Part shown: in pieces, positions 8,935 through 17,426 of the stretch | Layout of the letters: every line of letters begins with the position of its first letter | Numbering within the stretch: position 1 is the first letter of the stretch | Assembly (NCBI RefSeq): GCF_000307875.1 | Contig: NZ_AJLS01000003.1 | Location: 1-64,000 of the forward strand | Origin: Neobacillus bataviensis LMG 21833 | GTDB taxonomy: Bacteria; Bacillota; Bacilli; Bacillales; Cytobacillaceae | Length of the DNA stretch: 64,000 bases | Direction of reading: 5' to 3' | Notes under the pieces: generated by a model | What the model saw: only the letters and a program-made list of their open reading frames with translations | Databases searched by the model: none | Told to the model about the DNA's origin: nothing | Program-made: the position numbers and the translations under genes

Positions 8935-9828
8935 ATGAACGGGAAAATGAGACTCATCATAACTATGCTCATTTTTGGGAGCATCGGCGTTTTTGTAAAA
9001 AGAATCGATTTGACTTCAAGTGAAATTGCATTCTTAAGAGGAGTAATCGGAAGTCTGTTCCTGCTTCTTGCTAGTTTCCTAGTGAAGCATAAGCCATCAT
9101 TTAAAGCTATAAAGAAGAATGCAGTTCTTCTTCTGTTATCGGGTGCGGCGATTGGCCTAAATTGGATCTTCCTCTTTGAGTCTTATCGGTATACGACGAT
9201 CTCCAACGCTACCATTAGCTATTATTTTGCACCAATCTTTGTCATGATGTTGGCACCGTGGGTTCTGAAAGAAAAATTGACGAGTAGGAAGGTTGTTTGT
9301 ATTATCACAGCCATGGTTGGTCTATATCTAATCGTGAATCCTAGTGGAGCCGGCGGCGCAGGCGGCTCGGAACAACATGCACTGGGTATTTTCTACGGTC
9401 TTTTAGCGGCAGCATTCTATGCAAGTATTGTGTTAATGAACAAATTTATCAAAAATTTATCCGGCTTTGAAACTACGTTAGTGCAATTGATGGTAGCTGC
9501 TTTGGTCTTGTTTCCCTACATATGGTGGCAAGGTAATCTTGACTTTGCAGGTTTGAACTCAAAGTCTATTATTTTTATTCTGATCCTTGGCATTGTACAT
9601 ACAGGGTTTGCTTATTTTTTATATTTTACTTCAATCCAAGAACTAAAAGGACAAACAGTGGCTGCTCTAAGCTATATCGACCCGATTTCCGCCGTGATTA
9701 TTGCGGCGATTTTCTTAAGTGAAGGCATGACAATGATTCAAATGATTGGTGGTGTTTTAGTTTTGGGTGCAACTTTTTTAAGTGAGTTACCCATCGTGAA
9801 AAAAGCGCAGTCTCCTACGACCTTTTAA
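8935..9828 (+). CDS. DMT-superfamily (EamA) transporter
   Basis: A 297-residue protein with ten transmembrane helices and two EamA repeats (residues about 5-132 and 153-285). The first contains SSEIAFLRGVIGSLFLL and the second ends with SAVIIAAIFLSEGMTMIQMIGGVLVLG. The family exports or imports metabolites, often amino acids or nucleosides; the substrate is not readable. AAGGGGGAATCAAC precedes the ATG. It is monocistronic. Confidence 0.88.
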   Translation: MNGKMRLIITMLIFGSIGVFVKRIDLTSSEIAFLRGVIGSLFLLLASFLVKHKPSFKAIKKNAVLLLLSGAAIGLNWIFLFESYRYTTISNATISYYFAPIFVMMLAPWVLKEKLTSRKVVCIITAMVGLYLIVNPSGAGGAGGSEQHALGIFYGLLAAAFYASIVLMNKFIKNLSGFETTLVQLMVAALVLFPYIWWQGNLDFAGLNSKSIIFILILGIVHTGFAYFLYFTSIQELKGQTVAALSYIDPISAVIIAAIFLSEGMTMIQMIGGVLVLGATFLSELPIVKKAQSPTTF

Positions 9829-9936
9829 AAATTTACTTTTTTAACACCTTTCCTTAACATCTTCTTCATCATTTCTTAATATCCTCAATTTACAATGGTA
9901 ATGGTTGAACCATTACTTTTGAAAGAAGGGATATAG

Positions 9937-10119
9937 ATGTTTTTGAAAAAATTGTCTGAAAGAAAACTTGTTACCATTGACTATGATAAAAATGGCATTT
10001 CACAAACCATAAAAGGGCGTGTCTATTGTCTTAATTTGCGTGAACAAATCCTTTCATTGAAAGATGAACAACAAAATTCCTTCACCGTCCGTTTATCGAG
10101 AATTAGAAAAGTTTATTAA
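9937..10119 (+). CDS. Small conserved-looking protein, unknown
   Basis: A 60-residue soluble protein, MFLKKLSERKLVTIDYDKNG..., ending in basic RLSRIRKVY, preceded by a good ribosome site (GAAAGAAGGGATATAG). The pattern (a beta-rich ITIDYDKNG...GRVYCLNLREQILSLKDE core) faintly recalls YolD-like small proteins, but I cannot assign it. Its 3' end overlaps, tail to tail, a possible broken gene on the minus strand. Confidence 0.55.
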   Translation: MFLKKLSERKLVTIDYDKNGISQTIKGRVYCLNLREQILSLKDEQQNSFTVRLSRIRKVY

Positions 10120-10262
10120 CCTTCAAATTCCTCGTTTCAATGAGAGCAATTTCATGCCCTTTTCTGCCAAGTTCTAATGAACAAATTACCCGAAACAATG
10201 CCTCCTCCTCTGTATATCCCTTAATCATGAGTTCGTTAACATGTTCTTTCAGTTCGATCCAT
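10103..10262 (-). pseudogene. Possible frameshifted small gene
   Basis: The minus strand encodes an open stretch with a natural amino-acid pattern (IELKEHVNELMIKGYTEEE, then ALFRVICSLELGRKGHEIAL) ending at a TAA at 10103. No start codon lies in that frame. An ATG at 10262 would join it if the single extra C in ATGGATCGAACTG were absent. No ribosome site is visible. Either a sequencing indel or a decayed gene could explain it. Confidence 0.3.
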
Positions 10263-10352
10263 AATATGGTATATAATAATATGAAACAATTAGCCTATTT
10301 TTTTCGTCTTAGATAATGAAGAAATTTTTGAAAGCGAAAGGAATATGCAGAC

Positions 10353-10949
10353 TTGAAACGAAAACGGATAGGAAGTTCCATTTATTTATTTCTCCTTGTG
10401 TTGACCGCTATCCTATTCTTTATATTTTTTGATAAGGAATCCACTCCTTTTACGGACTCAAAAATAAATCATTCTGATTCTTACCCAACTGAACTTCATC
10501 CGATTGTGAAAGAACGGAGCAATCAATTGATTCAACAATCTGCGAAAAAGGGAATTGTGATTGTCATTACGGATGGTTTCCGAAGTGCCGAAGATCAGAA
10601 CCGACTTTATGAAAAAGGACGGACAGCAGACGGAACGATTGTCACTTATGCAAAAGGAGGAGAATCTTACCACAATTTTGGGCTTGCCATTGATTTTGCG
10701 CTAAAAACTCCTTCAGGAGATGTCATTTGGGATAGGCAGTATGATGGAAATAAAAACGGGAAAGCGGATTGGGCCGAGGTCGTTGAAATGGCAAAGGTTC
10801 TAGGATTTCAATGGGGCGGGGATTGGACCCAATTTAAAGATTATCCCCATTTAGAGATGAATTTTGGCTTGACCATTGCTGAGTTACAAAATGGAGATCG
10901 ACCTGCAGGGTCATCCATGACAGCGGATACCACGAAAGACGGACAGTAA
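10353..10949 (+). CDS. M15-family peptidoglycan peptidase
   Basis: A 198-residue exported or membrane-anchored protein: one hydrophobic segment (residues 9-24), then a VanY/M15 metallopeptidase domain. The zinc-site pattern is clear in ESYHNFGLAIDFAL (H and D ligands) and KDYPHLEMNF (third ligand); TDGFRSAEDQNRLYEKG is the usual substrate-loop motif. Relatives are D-Ala-D-Ala carboxypeptidases or L-Ala-D-Glu endopeptidases such as CwlK. It would trim cell-wall stem peptides outside the membrane. The start is a TTG behind AAAGGAA; a terminator overlaps the stop region. Confidence 0.88.
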   Translation: MKRKRIGSSIYLFLLVLTAILFFIFFDKESTPFTDSKINHSDSYPTELHPIVKERSNQLIQQSAKKGIVIVITDGFRSAEDQNRLYEKGRTADGTIVTYAKGGESYHNFGLAIDFALKTPSGDVIWDRQYDGNKNGKADWAEVVEMAKVLGFQWGGDWTQFKDYPHLEMNFGLTIAELQNGDRPAGSSMTADTTKDGQ

Positions 10950-10972
10950 TAGTGACTGTTCGTCTTTTTTTT
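10935..10972 (+). terminator. Intrinsic terminator after the M15 peptidase
   Basis: Stem AAGACGGACAGT / ACTGTTCGTCTT with an AATAGTG-type loop followed by eight T residues. The stop codon lies in the loop. Confidence 0.9.
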
Positions 10973-11083
10973 GGCAAAAATACTTTAGACGCTTTTCCCT
11001 TTAAATATAACTCCATTTGGCTCTAGCTTAGTTCACTATGTTATACTTTTAGAAAGTTTGTTCGTGAGAGAGGAGTTCATTTA

Positions 11084-12283
11084 GTGCCATTACAAAAATC
11101 CAATGCTAAAACACGATCGACCTATATATTTTTACTCGTTATTGGGATTGTGCTTGTCGCCTTTAATTTACGCCCCGCGATTACATCAGTAGGTCCGTTA
11201 ATTGGAATGATTCAAGAAAATGTGGGGCTGGCCCATTGGAGTGCAGGCTTATTAATGAGTTTGCCACTACTTGTTTTTGCCACTATGTCACCCATTGTTC
11301 CAAAACTCGCCAACCGGTTAACAAATGAAATGACTTTACTACTGGGGCTAATCTCTCTTTTAATCGGTATAGGTATTCGATCCATCCCGATGACGTTTTT
11401 TCTTTTCATGGGGACTCTTTTGGTTGGCGCGGGTATTGCCATCGGAAATGTTCTTTTACCCGCTGTTGTTAAGGATAAATTCCCACATAAATTTGGTTTA
11501 ATGACCAGCGTTTATTCCACTTCCATGGGTTTGATTGCCTCATTAGCATCAGGGATTAGCGTTCCGTTAGCAGATGGCTTAAATCTTGGATGGCAGGGGG
11601 CTCTGATCGTCTGGGGAATACCGGTAGTTGCGGCTATTTTCGTTTGGGCTTTTCTTCTCAAAATGAATCAAGGAAGTCAAAAAGGAATAAAACGAGTTAG
11701 TTCTGCCTCGACGATAATCTGGCGTTCACCCCTCGCTTGGCAAATTGCCATCTTTATGGGATTTCAATCCTTTTTGTTTTATGTAACGATTTCTTGGTTG
11801 CCTGAAATCTTACATAGTCGTGGAATGAGTATGGGGACAGCTGGCTGGATGCTTTCATTTACCCAATTAGTAGGATTACCTGCTAGTTTTTTTATCCCTG
11901 TCATCGCCGGACGATTTCGTTCCCAAGTATGGATTGCACTCTTGTTAAGTTTGTGTTCTATTTTTGGTTATGGTGGATTACTATTAGGTTCATCCTATCC
12001 CGTTTTAATCGCCAGCATTACTTTAATTGGGATTGGGTTGGGGGGATTGTTTCCACTCGCTTTGAGCTATATAGGTCTTCGTGCTCGGAATGCCAATCAG
12101 GCTGTGGAGTTATCAGGAATGGCACAATCCACTGGTTATATTCTAGCCGCAATAGGCCCTTTGTTTATTGGATATTTATATGATAAAACCCACATATGGA
12201 CAGTTCCATTGACCACATTAATCGTGATTTCTTTAATAGTGATGGTTTTTGGGATGCTGTCTGGTCGTAATCGATTTGTTTAA
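11084..12283 (+). CDS. MFS transporter, CynX/NimT type
   Basis: A 399-residue protein with twelve membrane helices of the cyanate/nitroimidazole (CynX/NimT) branch of the major facilitator superfamily. The opening LVAFNLRPAITSVGPLIGMIQ and the first-half motif GAGIAIGNVLLPAVVKDKFPHKFGLMTSVYST are typical. These transporters are often annotated as cyanate permeases, but most are untested exporters. The start is a GTG with GAGAGGAG upstream. A terminator follows at 12294-12327. Confidence 0.88.
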   Translation: MPLQKSNAKTRSTYIFLLVIGIVLVAFNLRPAITSVGPLIGMIQENVGLAHWSAGLLMSLPLLVFATMSPIVPKLANRLTNEMTLLLGLISLLIGIGIRSIPMTFFLFMGTLLVGAGIAIGNVLLPAVVKDKFPHKFGLMTSVYSTSMGLIASLASGISVPLADGLNLGWQGALIVWGIPVVAAIFVWAFLLKMNQGSQKGIKRVSSASTIIWRSPLAWQIAIFMGFQSFLFYVTISWLPEILHSRGMSMGTAGWMLSFTQLVGLPASFFIPVIAGRFRSQVWIALLLSLCSIFGYGGLLLGSSYPVLIASITLIGIGLGGLFPLALSYIGLRARNANQAVELSGMAQSTGYILAAIGPLFIGYLYDKTHIWTVPLTTLIVISLIVMVFGMLSGRNRFV

Positions 12284-12293
12284 TAATTAATCA

Positions 12294-12327
12294 AGGCGAA
12301 CAGCATCGAACTGTTCGTCTTTTTTCT
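12294..12327 (+). terminator. Intrinsic terminator after the MFS gene
   Basis: Stem GCGAACAG / CTGTTCGT with loop CATCGAA and a following T-run (TCTTTTTTC). Confidence 0.85.
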
Positions 12328-12328
12328 T

Positions 12329-12408
12329 GGTTACTCGTGAATTTTGGCTGGTTACTCGCGAATTTGATGAGGTTACTCGCGAATATCAACTGTTTACTTG
12401 CGAATTAA
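12329..12408. repeat. Four 21-bp units of GGTTACTCGCGAATTT
   Basis: Four tandem units begin at 12329, 12350, 12371 and 12392, exactly 21 bp apart. Each has a TTACTCGCGAA core (the fourth reads TTACTTGCGAA) and a variable spacer. They lie immediately after a terminator and before the amidase gene. The remaining bases to 12563 show nothing recognisable apart from the ribosome site. Confidence 0.8.
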
Positions 12409-12563
12409 GATTTAGCTTTTTCGTGACCGCACAGGTACATCTTACTTTACGAAACCCCTAAATCCTCTTTTCAAAAATTAACTATCATTCATTTGAATAA
12501 TCCTATTGCTATTCTACAAACTATTAGCAAATCGTTATGCTGCCACTAGGAAAGGAAATCAAA

Positions 12564-13556
12564 ATGAGGAAAAAAATCGTTCTTGTTATTTTAGGATATA
12601 TCTTGCTAATCAATATATCTCCCGTACATGCGGCTATAAATACCCCGAGCAATCTGTATATAGTCAAATCAGGGGATTCTTTACCGGCAATTGCACATAC
12701 ATATGGCACGACTGTAGAAGATTTGAAACGAACGAATGGACTGCAATCCGATACATTAGCTGCGGGTCAGAAATTGTATGTTCCGATTCTTTATGAAGTG
12801 ATGGCCGAGGACAGCCTTGATCAGATTTCAGCGGACTATCATTCCTCAGCTGAGGCAATAAAAATAACGAATGGTCTTACTTCTAATCAGCTATATTTAG
12901 GACAAAAATTAATGATTTCCCCTAAAAGGATGAACATGGACGGACAACATATTCTGATGACGAAGGAGGAATTTGGGAACTGGTTATTTCATAATCAATT
13001 TACTAGAAAAATAAACATCATCCAACATCATCACACCTGGTTGCCATCATATAAGCAATTTCATGGTTCCAATCATTTTAATATGCTGAAAGGGATGGAA
13101 AATTTTCATGTAAAAGAAATGGGATGGAAAACGATTGCGCAAAATATCACTACTTTTCCAGATGGGAAAGTCGCTGTTTCGAGGCCATTTAACATCGCTC
13201 CTGAAGGCACGATCGGGGTAAGAGCAAACACTACAGGGCTCACCATCGAAAATGTTGGTAACTTCGATATCGGTCATGATGTTATGACACAGGAACAAAA
13301 GGATACCATTGTGACAATCACGGCATTGCTTTGTATTAAATTCGGGTTAACTCCCTCCATTGACAGTATCACCTACCATCATTGGTGGAATTTAAGAACA
13401 GGTGAAAGGGTATTAGATAACGGTCCGGACTATAATGTTAAAACCTGCCCGGGAACTGGGTTTTTCGGCGGAAACTCCACTGCAAGTGCAAGGAATAACT
13501 TATATCCCCTCGTGGCACGTAAGATGCAAGAAATAGCAGCATCTATGGAAAAATAA
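12564..13556 (+). CDS. Secreted LysM N-acetylmuramoyl-L-alanine amidase
   Basis: About 330 residues: a signal peptide (KKIVLVILGYILLINISPVHA), two LysM wall-binding repeats (about residues 30-74 and 78-121, beginning YIVKSGDSLPAIAHTYGTT), then an amidase_2/PGRP-like catalytic domain with the metal-site elements QHHHTW, YHHWW and TCPGTGFF. It would cut the lactyl-amide bond between MurNAc and L-Ala in the cell wall. I chose the ATG at 12564 because AGGAAAGG precedes it and the signal peptide then starts cleanly; an upstream in-frame ATG at 12537 lacks both. A terminator overlaps its stop codon. Confidence 0.9.
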   Translation: MRKKIVLVILGYILLINISPVHAAINTPSNLYIVKSGDSLPAIAHTYGTTVEDLKRTNGLQSDTLAAGQKLYVPILYEVMAEDSLDQISADYHSSAEAIKITNGLTSNQLYLGQKLMISPKRMNMDGQHILMTKEEFGNWLFHNQFTRKINIIQHHHTWLPSYKQFHGSNHFNMLKGMENFHVKEMGWKTIAQNITTFPDGKVAVSRPFNIAPEGTIGVRANTTGLTIENVGNFDIGHDVMTQEQKDTIVTITALLCIKFGLTPSIDSITYHHWWNLRTGERVLDNGPDYNVKTCPGTGFFGGNSTASARNNLYPLVARKMQEIAASMEK

Positions 13557-13590
13557 TAGGCGAACAATAGAGGTCATAGTTCGCCTATTT
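13554..13590 (+). terminator. Intrinsic terminator after the amidase
   Basis: Stem AATAGGCGAAC / GTTCGCCTATT around AATAGAGGTCATA, with a short T-run. It resembles the two preceding terminators, which share the GCGAACAG core. Confidence 0.75.
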
Positions 13591-13650
13591 GATTCGCAAA
13601 TAAATTGGCTGTATCCGCAAATAAAACTTGTAAATTTGCAAATAAACATA
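13591..13650. repeat. Three 21-bp units of CGCAAATAAA
   Basis: CGCAAATAAA-type cores begin at 13595, 13616 and 13637 (the last is TGCAAATAAAC), exactly 21 bp apart, directly after the amidase terminator. Confidence 0.7.
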
Positions 13651-13691
13651 CTGGATTCACTAACTAACCAAGATTAATCGTAAAAACAAGC

Positions 13692-14303
13692 CTAAAATAA
13701 AGACAAAACTAGATAAACCGCTGCACCCCACATGACCACGGCAGAGATTTTATTTAAAACGAGCATAAACCTTCCTGATTTATCGAGTTTTCCACTAAGC
13801 CGCCCCATTAGGGCTAGACCCACAAACCAAATCCACGAAACCAAGATACAAGAAACAGTAAAAATGACTTTTTCTTCTCCTTGGTAGCTTAACGAGCTTG
13901 TTCCAATTACTCCTATCGTGTCCAGAATGGCATGCGGGTTCAGTAACGAAACCGAGGCCGCGAACAACACTTGTTTCTTTAGGGGAAATTTCTTAGCGAC
14001 TTCTTCTCGGTCCATACTTGGTTTGCTATTCCAGGTCGTCCAGCCCATGTAGAGTAAAAAAACAATCCCGCCCCCAATAAGAATCGTTTTTATCCAAATG
14101 GAACTCAAAATCAGTAGGGATACACCTAAAACGGATACCAAGATTAAAAGAGTATCACACAAAGCTGCTGTGATGACTACAGGTAATGCTTTTATAAATC
14201 GCGGCTGCATTGCCCCTTGATTGAAAACAAAAACATTTTGAACTCCAAGGGGCAGAATGAGTCCAAGCGCAAGAATAAATCCATGAAAAAATGGTTCTAC
14301 CAT
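13692..14303 (-). CDS. LysE/ArgO-family amino-acid exporter
   Basis: A 203-residue protein with six hydrophobic segments of the LysE superfamily. The N-terminal motif HGFILALGLILPLGVQNVFVFNQG and the mid-protein SLLNPHAILDTIGVIG are family hallmarks. These proteins export basic amino acids (Lys, Arg) in exchange for protons; the exact substrate here is inferred. It lies head-to-tail 18 bases from the upstream DUF1835 gene on the same strand, so the two may be cotranscribed. Confidence 0.9.
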   Translation of the reverse strand: MVEPFFHGFILALGLILPLGVQNVFVFNQGAMQPRFIKALPVVITAALCDTLLILVSVLGVSLLILSSIWIKTILIGGGIVFLLYMGWTTWNSKPSMDREEVAKKFPLKKQVLFAASVSLLNPHAILDTIGVIGTSSLSYQGEEKVIFTVSCILVSWIWFVGLALMGRLSGKLDKSGRFMLVLNKISAVVMWGAAVYLVLSLF

Positions 14304-14321
14304 CCGATGACCCCCTCTTTT

Positions 14322-15467
14322 CTAACGCATTTTCACACGGTAATGCCTCATTGATCTCGGGACACCTTTTAACTCCAGAACCCCGCTATAGATTAAATGC
14401 CTAATTCGGTATTCTAAATAAAAATCACCGATGCACCCGTCATTCTGGCCTATCATTTCACCAATCACTTTAGCTGCCAAGATAAAGTCCTTCTGAAGCT
14501 GCTCGTTGTGTAACCTTTCAATCGTCTTGATGATGAGCTGATCGTAATAATCTTCGGGGACACCCTCTACTCTCCCATTTTTCCAAATTCGAAGGACATC
14601 CTCTGTTTGCGCCAGTGATTCCCATTCTCGTTGAAACTTCACTCGTTCCAGATCAGATAACGGTGCCTGGGTTTTATTTTGCTCAAATAGAAGTTTTAGA
14701 TTTTTCGGGTGAACCCCACTTGAATGATACATTGTCTGCACTTCATCTTCTTTTAAGAAATTCCCTTTTTCAAAGAGCTCGGTTGTATTCAACAGGATCA
14801 CTTCGTTGGCTTTATCCTTTAATAATTGCAGGATAAATCGGACACCTGTTTGCTCCTCTCCATTATCGGCTGTCCATAAATAAACGGGTACATTCCCAGG
14901 TATCTCTGAAATCTCCAAAAGCGTATTGTTAAAGCTATTCTCAATTTCAAAATGATCCTGCTCCAGATTGATATTTTCATTTATCCATTCAAACCGTTTC
15001 GTTTGCCCTGGTTTCTGGTCGAGCTGCCATACTGGCCCGATGTCAAAAAAAGCTTGGAAACCTATTACCGTTTTAGGGCGTTTCAGCCCATACCTGAGTG
15101 CACCAGCTGTAGATTCAGAACAGGCGAGGTGGACGTCACCCTCTGATGGAGAAACAGCTAATCGATTCTTATGTATGAGTTGATTAATTTTTCCGAGCAT
15201 CATGTTGTGCACTTCCTGACTGATGGAGTAACCTCGGCCAATCAGCGGTTCACTTTCTTCATGGTTAAAGGCGGCAAATTCCTCTTCATGATGGAGTTCG
15301 TATGTATGCCATTCTCCACGATGGGACATTTCTTTTAATGTTAAGTAGCGTAACTCTTCCACTTGATATACAAACACAATATTTGGCTCTAGAAAAAAAT
15401 AGATATACGGAAACTTTTCTCTTGTTTCAATGGTAATCAGCCCCTTCTTATTAAAGAATATTACCAT
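14322..15467 (-). CDS. DUF1835 and DUF3658 domain protein
   Basis: A 381-residue soluble protein. After about 110 residues of unassigned N-terminal sequence comes a DUF1835 domain (from EGDVHLACSESTAGALRYG to about residue 230), then a helical linker and a C-terminal DUF3658 (about 285-380, ending YRIRHLIYSGVLELKGVPRSMRHYRVK). The architecture is common in Bacilli and its function is unknown. No good ribosome site precedes the ATG at 15467, so the N-terminus is uncertain. Confidence 0.8.
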   Translation of the reverse strand: MVIFFNKKGLITIETREKFPYIYFFLEPNIVFVYQVEELRYLTLKEMSHRGEWHTYELHHEEEFAAFNHEESEPLIGRGYSISQEVHNMMLGKINQLIHKNRLAVSPSEGDVHLACSESTAGALRYGLKRPKTVIGFQAFFDIGPVWQLDQKPGQTKRFEWINENINLEQDHFEIENSFNNTLLEISEIPGNVPVYLWTADNGEEQTGVRFILQLLKDKANEVILLNTTELFEKGNFLKEDEVQTMYHSSGVHPKNLKLLFEQNKTQAPLSDLERVKFQREWESLAQTEDVLRIWKNGRVEGVPEDYYDQLIIKTIERLHNEQLQKDFILAAKVIGEMIGQNDGCIGDFYLEYRIRHLIYSGVLELKGVPRSMRHYRVKMR

Positions 15468-15568
15468 ATTTAGACTATTAAGTAGCGGTTTTCACCTTCA
15501 TTATTATGTAATTCATAAAAGATATGGTAACATCTTTACCGAATCTTTTTTTGAAGGGAGAGAGTGTT

Positions 15569-16141
15569 ATGAACGTATTATGGGATTTTGATGGAACCAT
15601 ATTTGATACCTATCCATCACTTGTAGAGGGGTTTGTAAAGGTTAGTCAAAAAGACCTCGACCGTATCGAAGTCTTGAAATGGCTTAAATTAGATTCCAAA
15701 ACCGCCTTTAAACACTATGGTATTAGTGAGGATCAAAGAGGCGAATTTGAAAAATTTCATAATCATTATTCGAAGCAGAGCAGCAGACCATTTGATTACA
15801 TAGGAGATGCCTTAGCTTCTGTTGATCAAAATATTATTGTTACTCATCGAGATAAGGAATCGACTAAGTATCTACTTGATCAATTTCATTTGGCGAAATA
15901 CTTTAAAGAAATTGTTTCTGTTGAAGAAGATGGTTTTACGAGAAAGCCTCACGTTTCTTCGTATGAATATGTCCTTAAAACCCATTCTATTGATCTGGTG
16001 GTGGGTGACCGGGAGTTAGATTTAATTCCGGCAAGACAATTAAAGATTAAAACGGTAGCCTTTCAAAATCCAAACATTGAAGCGGATTTTCATATTGAGA
16101 GTTATGAGGATTTTATTCCGACAGTTTTAAATCAACTTTAA
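15569..16141 (+). CDS. HAD-superfamily hydrolase (phosphoglycolate phosphatase-like)
   Basis: About 190 residues. HAD motif I is WDFDGTIFDTYPS at the N-terminus (Asp nucleophile and acid), motif II is the Thr in IIVTHRDKES, motif III Lys is in FTRKPHV and motif IV is VVGDRELDL. The length and cap suggest subfamily IA, small-molecule phosphatases. The ATG at 15569 has GAAGGGAGAGAG upstream, whereas the frame-opening ATG at 15524 has none. It converges on an acetyltransferase gene. Confidence 0.87.
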   Translation: MNVLWDFDGTIFDTYPSLVEGFVKVSQKDLDRIEVLKWLKLDSKTAFKHYGISEDQRGEFEKFHNHYSKQSSRPFDYIGDALASVDQNIIVTHRDKESTKYLLDQFHLAKYFKEIVSVEEDGFTRKPHVSSYEYVLKTHSIDLVVGDRELDLIPARQLKIKTVAFQNPNIEADFHIESYEDFIPTVLNQL

Positions 16142-16152
16142 GCATCGAAAAG

Positions 16153-16181
16153 AATCCCCTTGTTCCTAACCACAAGGGGAT
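16153..16181. terminator. Hairpin between convergent genes
   Basis: Perfect stem ATCCCCTTGT / ACAAGGGGAT with loop TCCTAACC between two converging genes. T-runs are poor, so it is a likely but not strong bidirectional terminator. Confidence 0.7.
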
Positions 16182-16188
16182 CGAAAAT

Positions 16189-16644
16189 TTAACACTTGTT
16201 TTCAACCCATTCATATTGAATATCAGGTAAATTTTCTTCATTTTCATGCCCTCTGCCTATGATTTCAAATCCATTCTTTTCATAAAATCGTTGGGCATTC
16301 TTATTTATTTCAAACGTGTGTAATGTTAATCTTCCACTTGATTGGGCCTTTATTTTTTCTAATAATGTTTGACCTATTCCGATTCCTTGATAATCGATAT
16401 GAATATAAAGCTGGCTTATTTCCCTCTCATTGTAGGCAGCCATTCCAACTACATTTTCTTCAATTAATGCTAAATCTACTTGAAACTGTTCAGGTAATAT
16501 ATGATCTAAAAAATATACGTGATTTTCAAAACTATGAATTTCTTTCTGACGGATGGCCTGTTCTTTACTATCTCGCCACATTCTCACTGTTTGTTCAGCA
16601 TACTTCGGATTATACTGAGTGATCGTGATTTTATGCTGGTTCAC
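16189..16644 (-). CDS. GNAT-family N-acetyltransferase
   Basis: A 151-residue GNAT protein. The acetyl-CoA loop appears as QLYIHIDYQGIGIGQTLLEKIK (residues about 80-100), followed by LTLHTFEINKNAQRFYEKNGFEIIGRG, the classic C-terminal strand-helix. It starts with GTG behind a strong GGGGGAGG site. The substrate is unknown. It stands alone, facing the HAD hydrolase gene. Confidence 0.87.
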   Translation of the reverse strand: MNQHKITITQYNPKYAEQTVRMWRDSKEQAIRQKEIHSFENHVYFLDHILPEQFQVDLALIEENVVGMAAYNEREISQLYIHIDYQGIGIGQTLLEKIKAQSSGRLTLHTFEINKNAQRFYEKNGFEIIGRGHENEENLPDIQYEWVENKC

Positions 16645-16735
16645 ACCAATACCTCCCCCTCATAAATATCAATCAAAAAAGATACTTTAATATGGATTCA
16701 TTTGGAAGTAAAAATATAGAAACACTCCCGTTAAC

Positions 16736-17308
16736 TTAACAAGAATTATGAATATGAAATACTTTTAATTTACTCCAGGTCGATTGCCAATCCTTTTTTT
16801 CCATGCGTTCTTTGTATATTTTCACTCGCTCCTCAGTCACTGTAAAAAAAGGTGTCGGCTTTACTTTTAAATGAACAACATCATGTATTCCACAAGGAGC
16901 CGTTAGGATTACATTGTTTTTTTCATCCAGTTTTACTCCTAAAGCTGTCACTGTTTCTGGAAACTTGGATATGGCATCAACCGAGGAAGAATAGGGAGGC
17001 ATATTACTTTTAATGTGCATTCTGGCTTCATTCTTTATTGACCAGGGAATGTTAGGAATCAGGGATGTTAGCTTCTCTTCCAATTTCTTTTCTACTAATT
17101 CATCCATATTTGTTGGGTCAAAATAGATTACATCAATATCTGGGAGTGGAGTTCTTTCACTTAAATGGTGTAATGTATCCCATATTTTTGACCGGACAAA
17201 TCCGGCACATATCCACCAATCAGGCAAATTCAATGATTTTGCTGCTTTTAATATATTCATCATCCATTGGTCTTCCTTTATAAGCGAAATAATATTTTCC
17301 TCATTCAT
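16736..17308 (-). CDS. Nucleotidyltransferase-fold protein (PF06042 type)
   Basis: About 190 residues. The early segment NLPDWWICAGFVRSKIWDTLH followed by PLPDIDVIYFDP is the nucleotidyltransferase-fold G...(D/P)xD signature of the family known as DUF925. RMHIKSNMPPYSSSVDAISKFPET is its conserved second block. The biochemical role is unknown. An AAGGAG lies 10-13 bases before a GTG-ATG pair at 17311/17308, so translation starts there; the ATG at 17344 would place the ribosome site inside the gene. Confidence 0.8.
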   Translation of the reverse strand: MNEENIISLIKEDQWMMNILKAAKSLNLPDWWICAGFVRSKIWDTLHHLSERTPLPDIDVIYFDPTNMDELVEKKLEEKLTSLIPNIPWSIKNEARMHIKSNMPPYSSSVDAISKFPETVTALGVKLDEKNNVILTAPCGIHDVVHLKVKPTPFFTVTEERVKIYKERMEKKDWQSTWSKLKVFHIHNSC

Positions 17309-17426
17309 CACTGTAAAATTACTCCTTATCCAGGATCGGAGCACAAAAAACGTCTGAGATAATAATTCAAGCGCGTTTGAAATTTTTGTGCCCCATTTAA
17401 TTTAGTTCTATTGTTAAAACGAAATT

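Noticed and set aside
12329..12408. CRISPR array
   Set aside because: The 21-bp units have cores of only about 11 bp and spacers of about 10 bp, and there are no cas genes; the geometry does not fit CRISPR.
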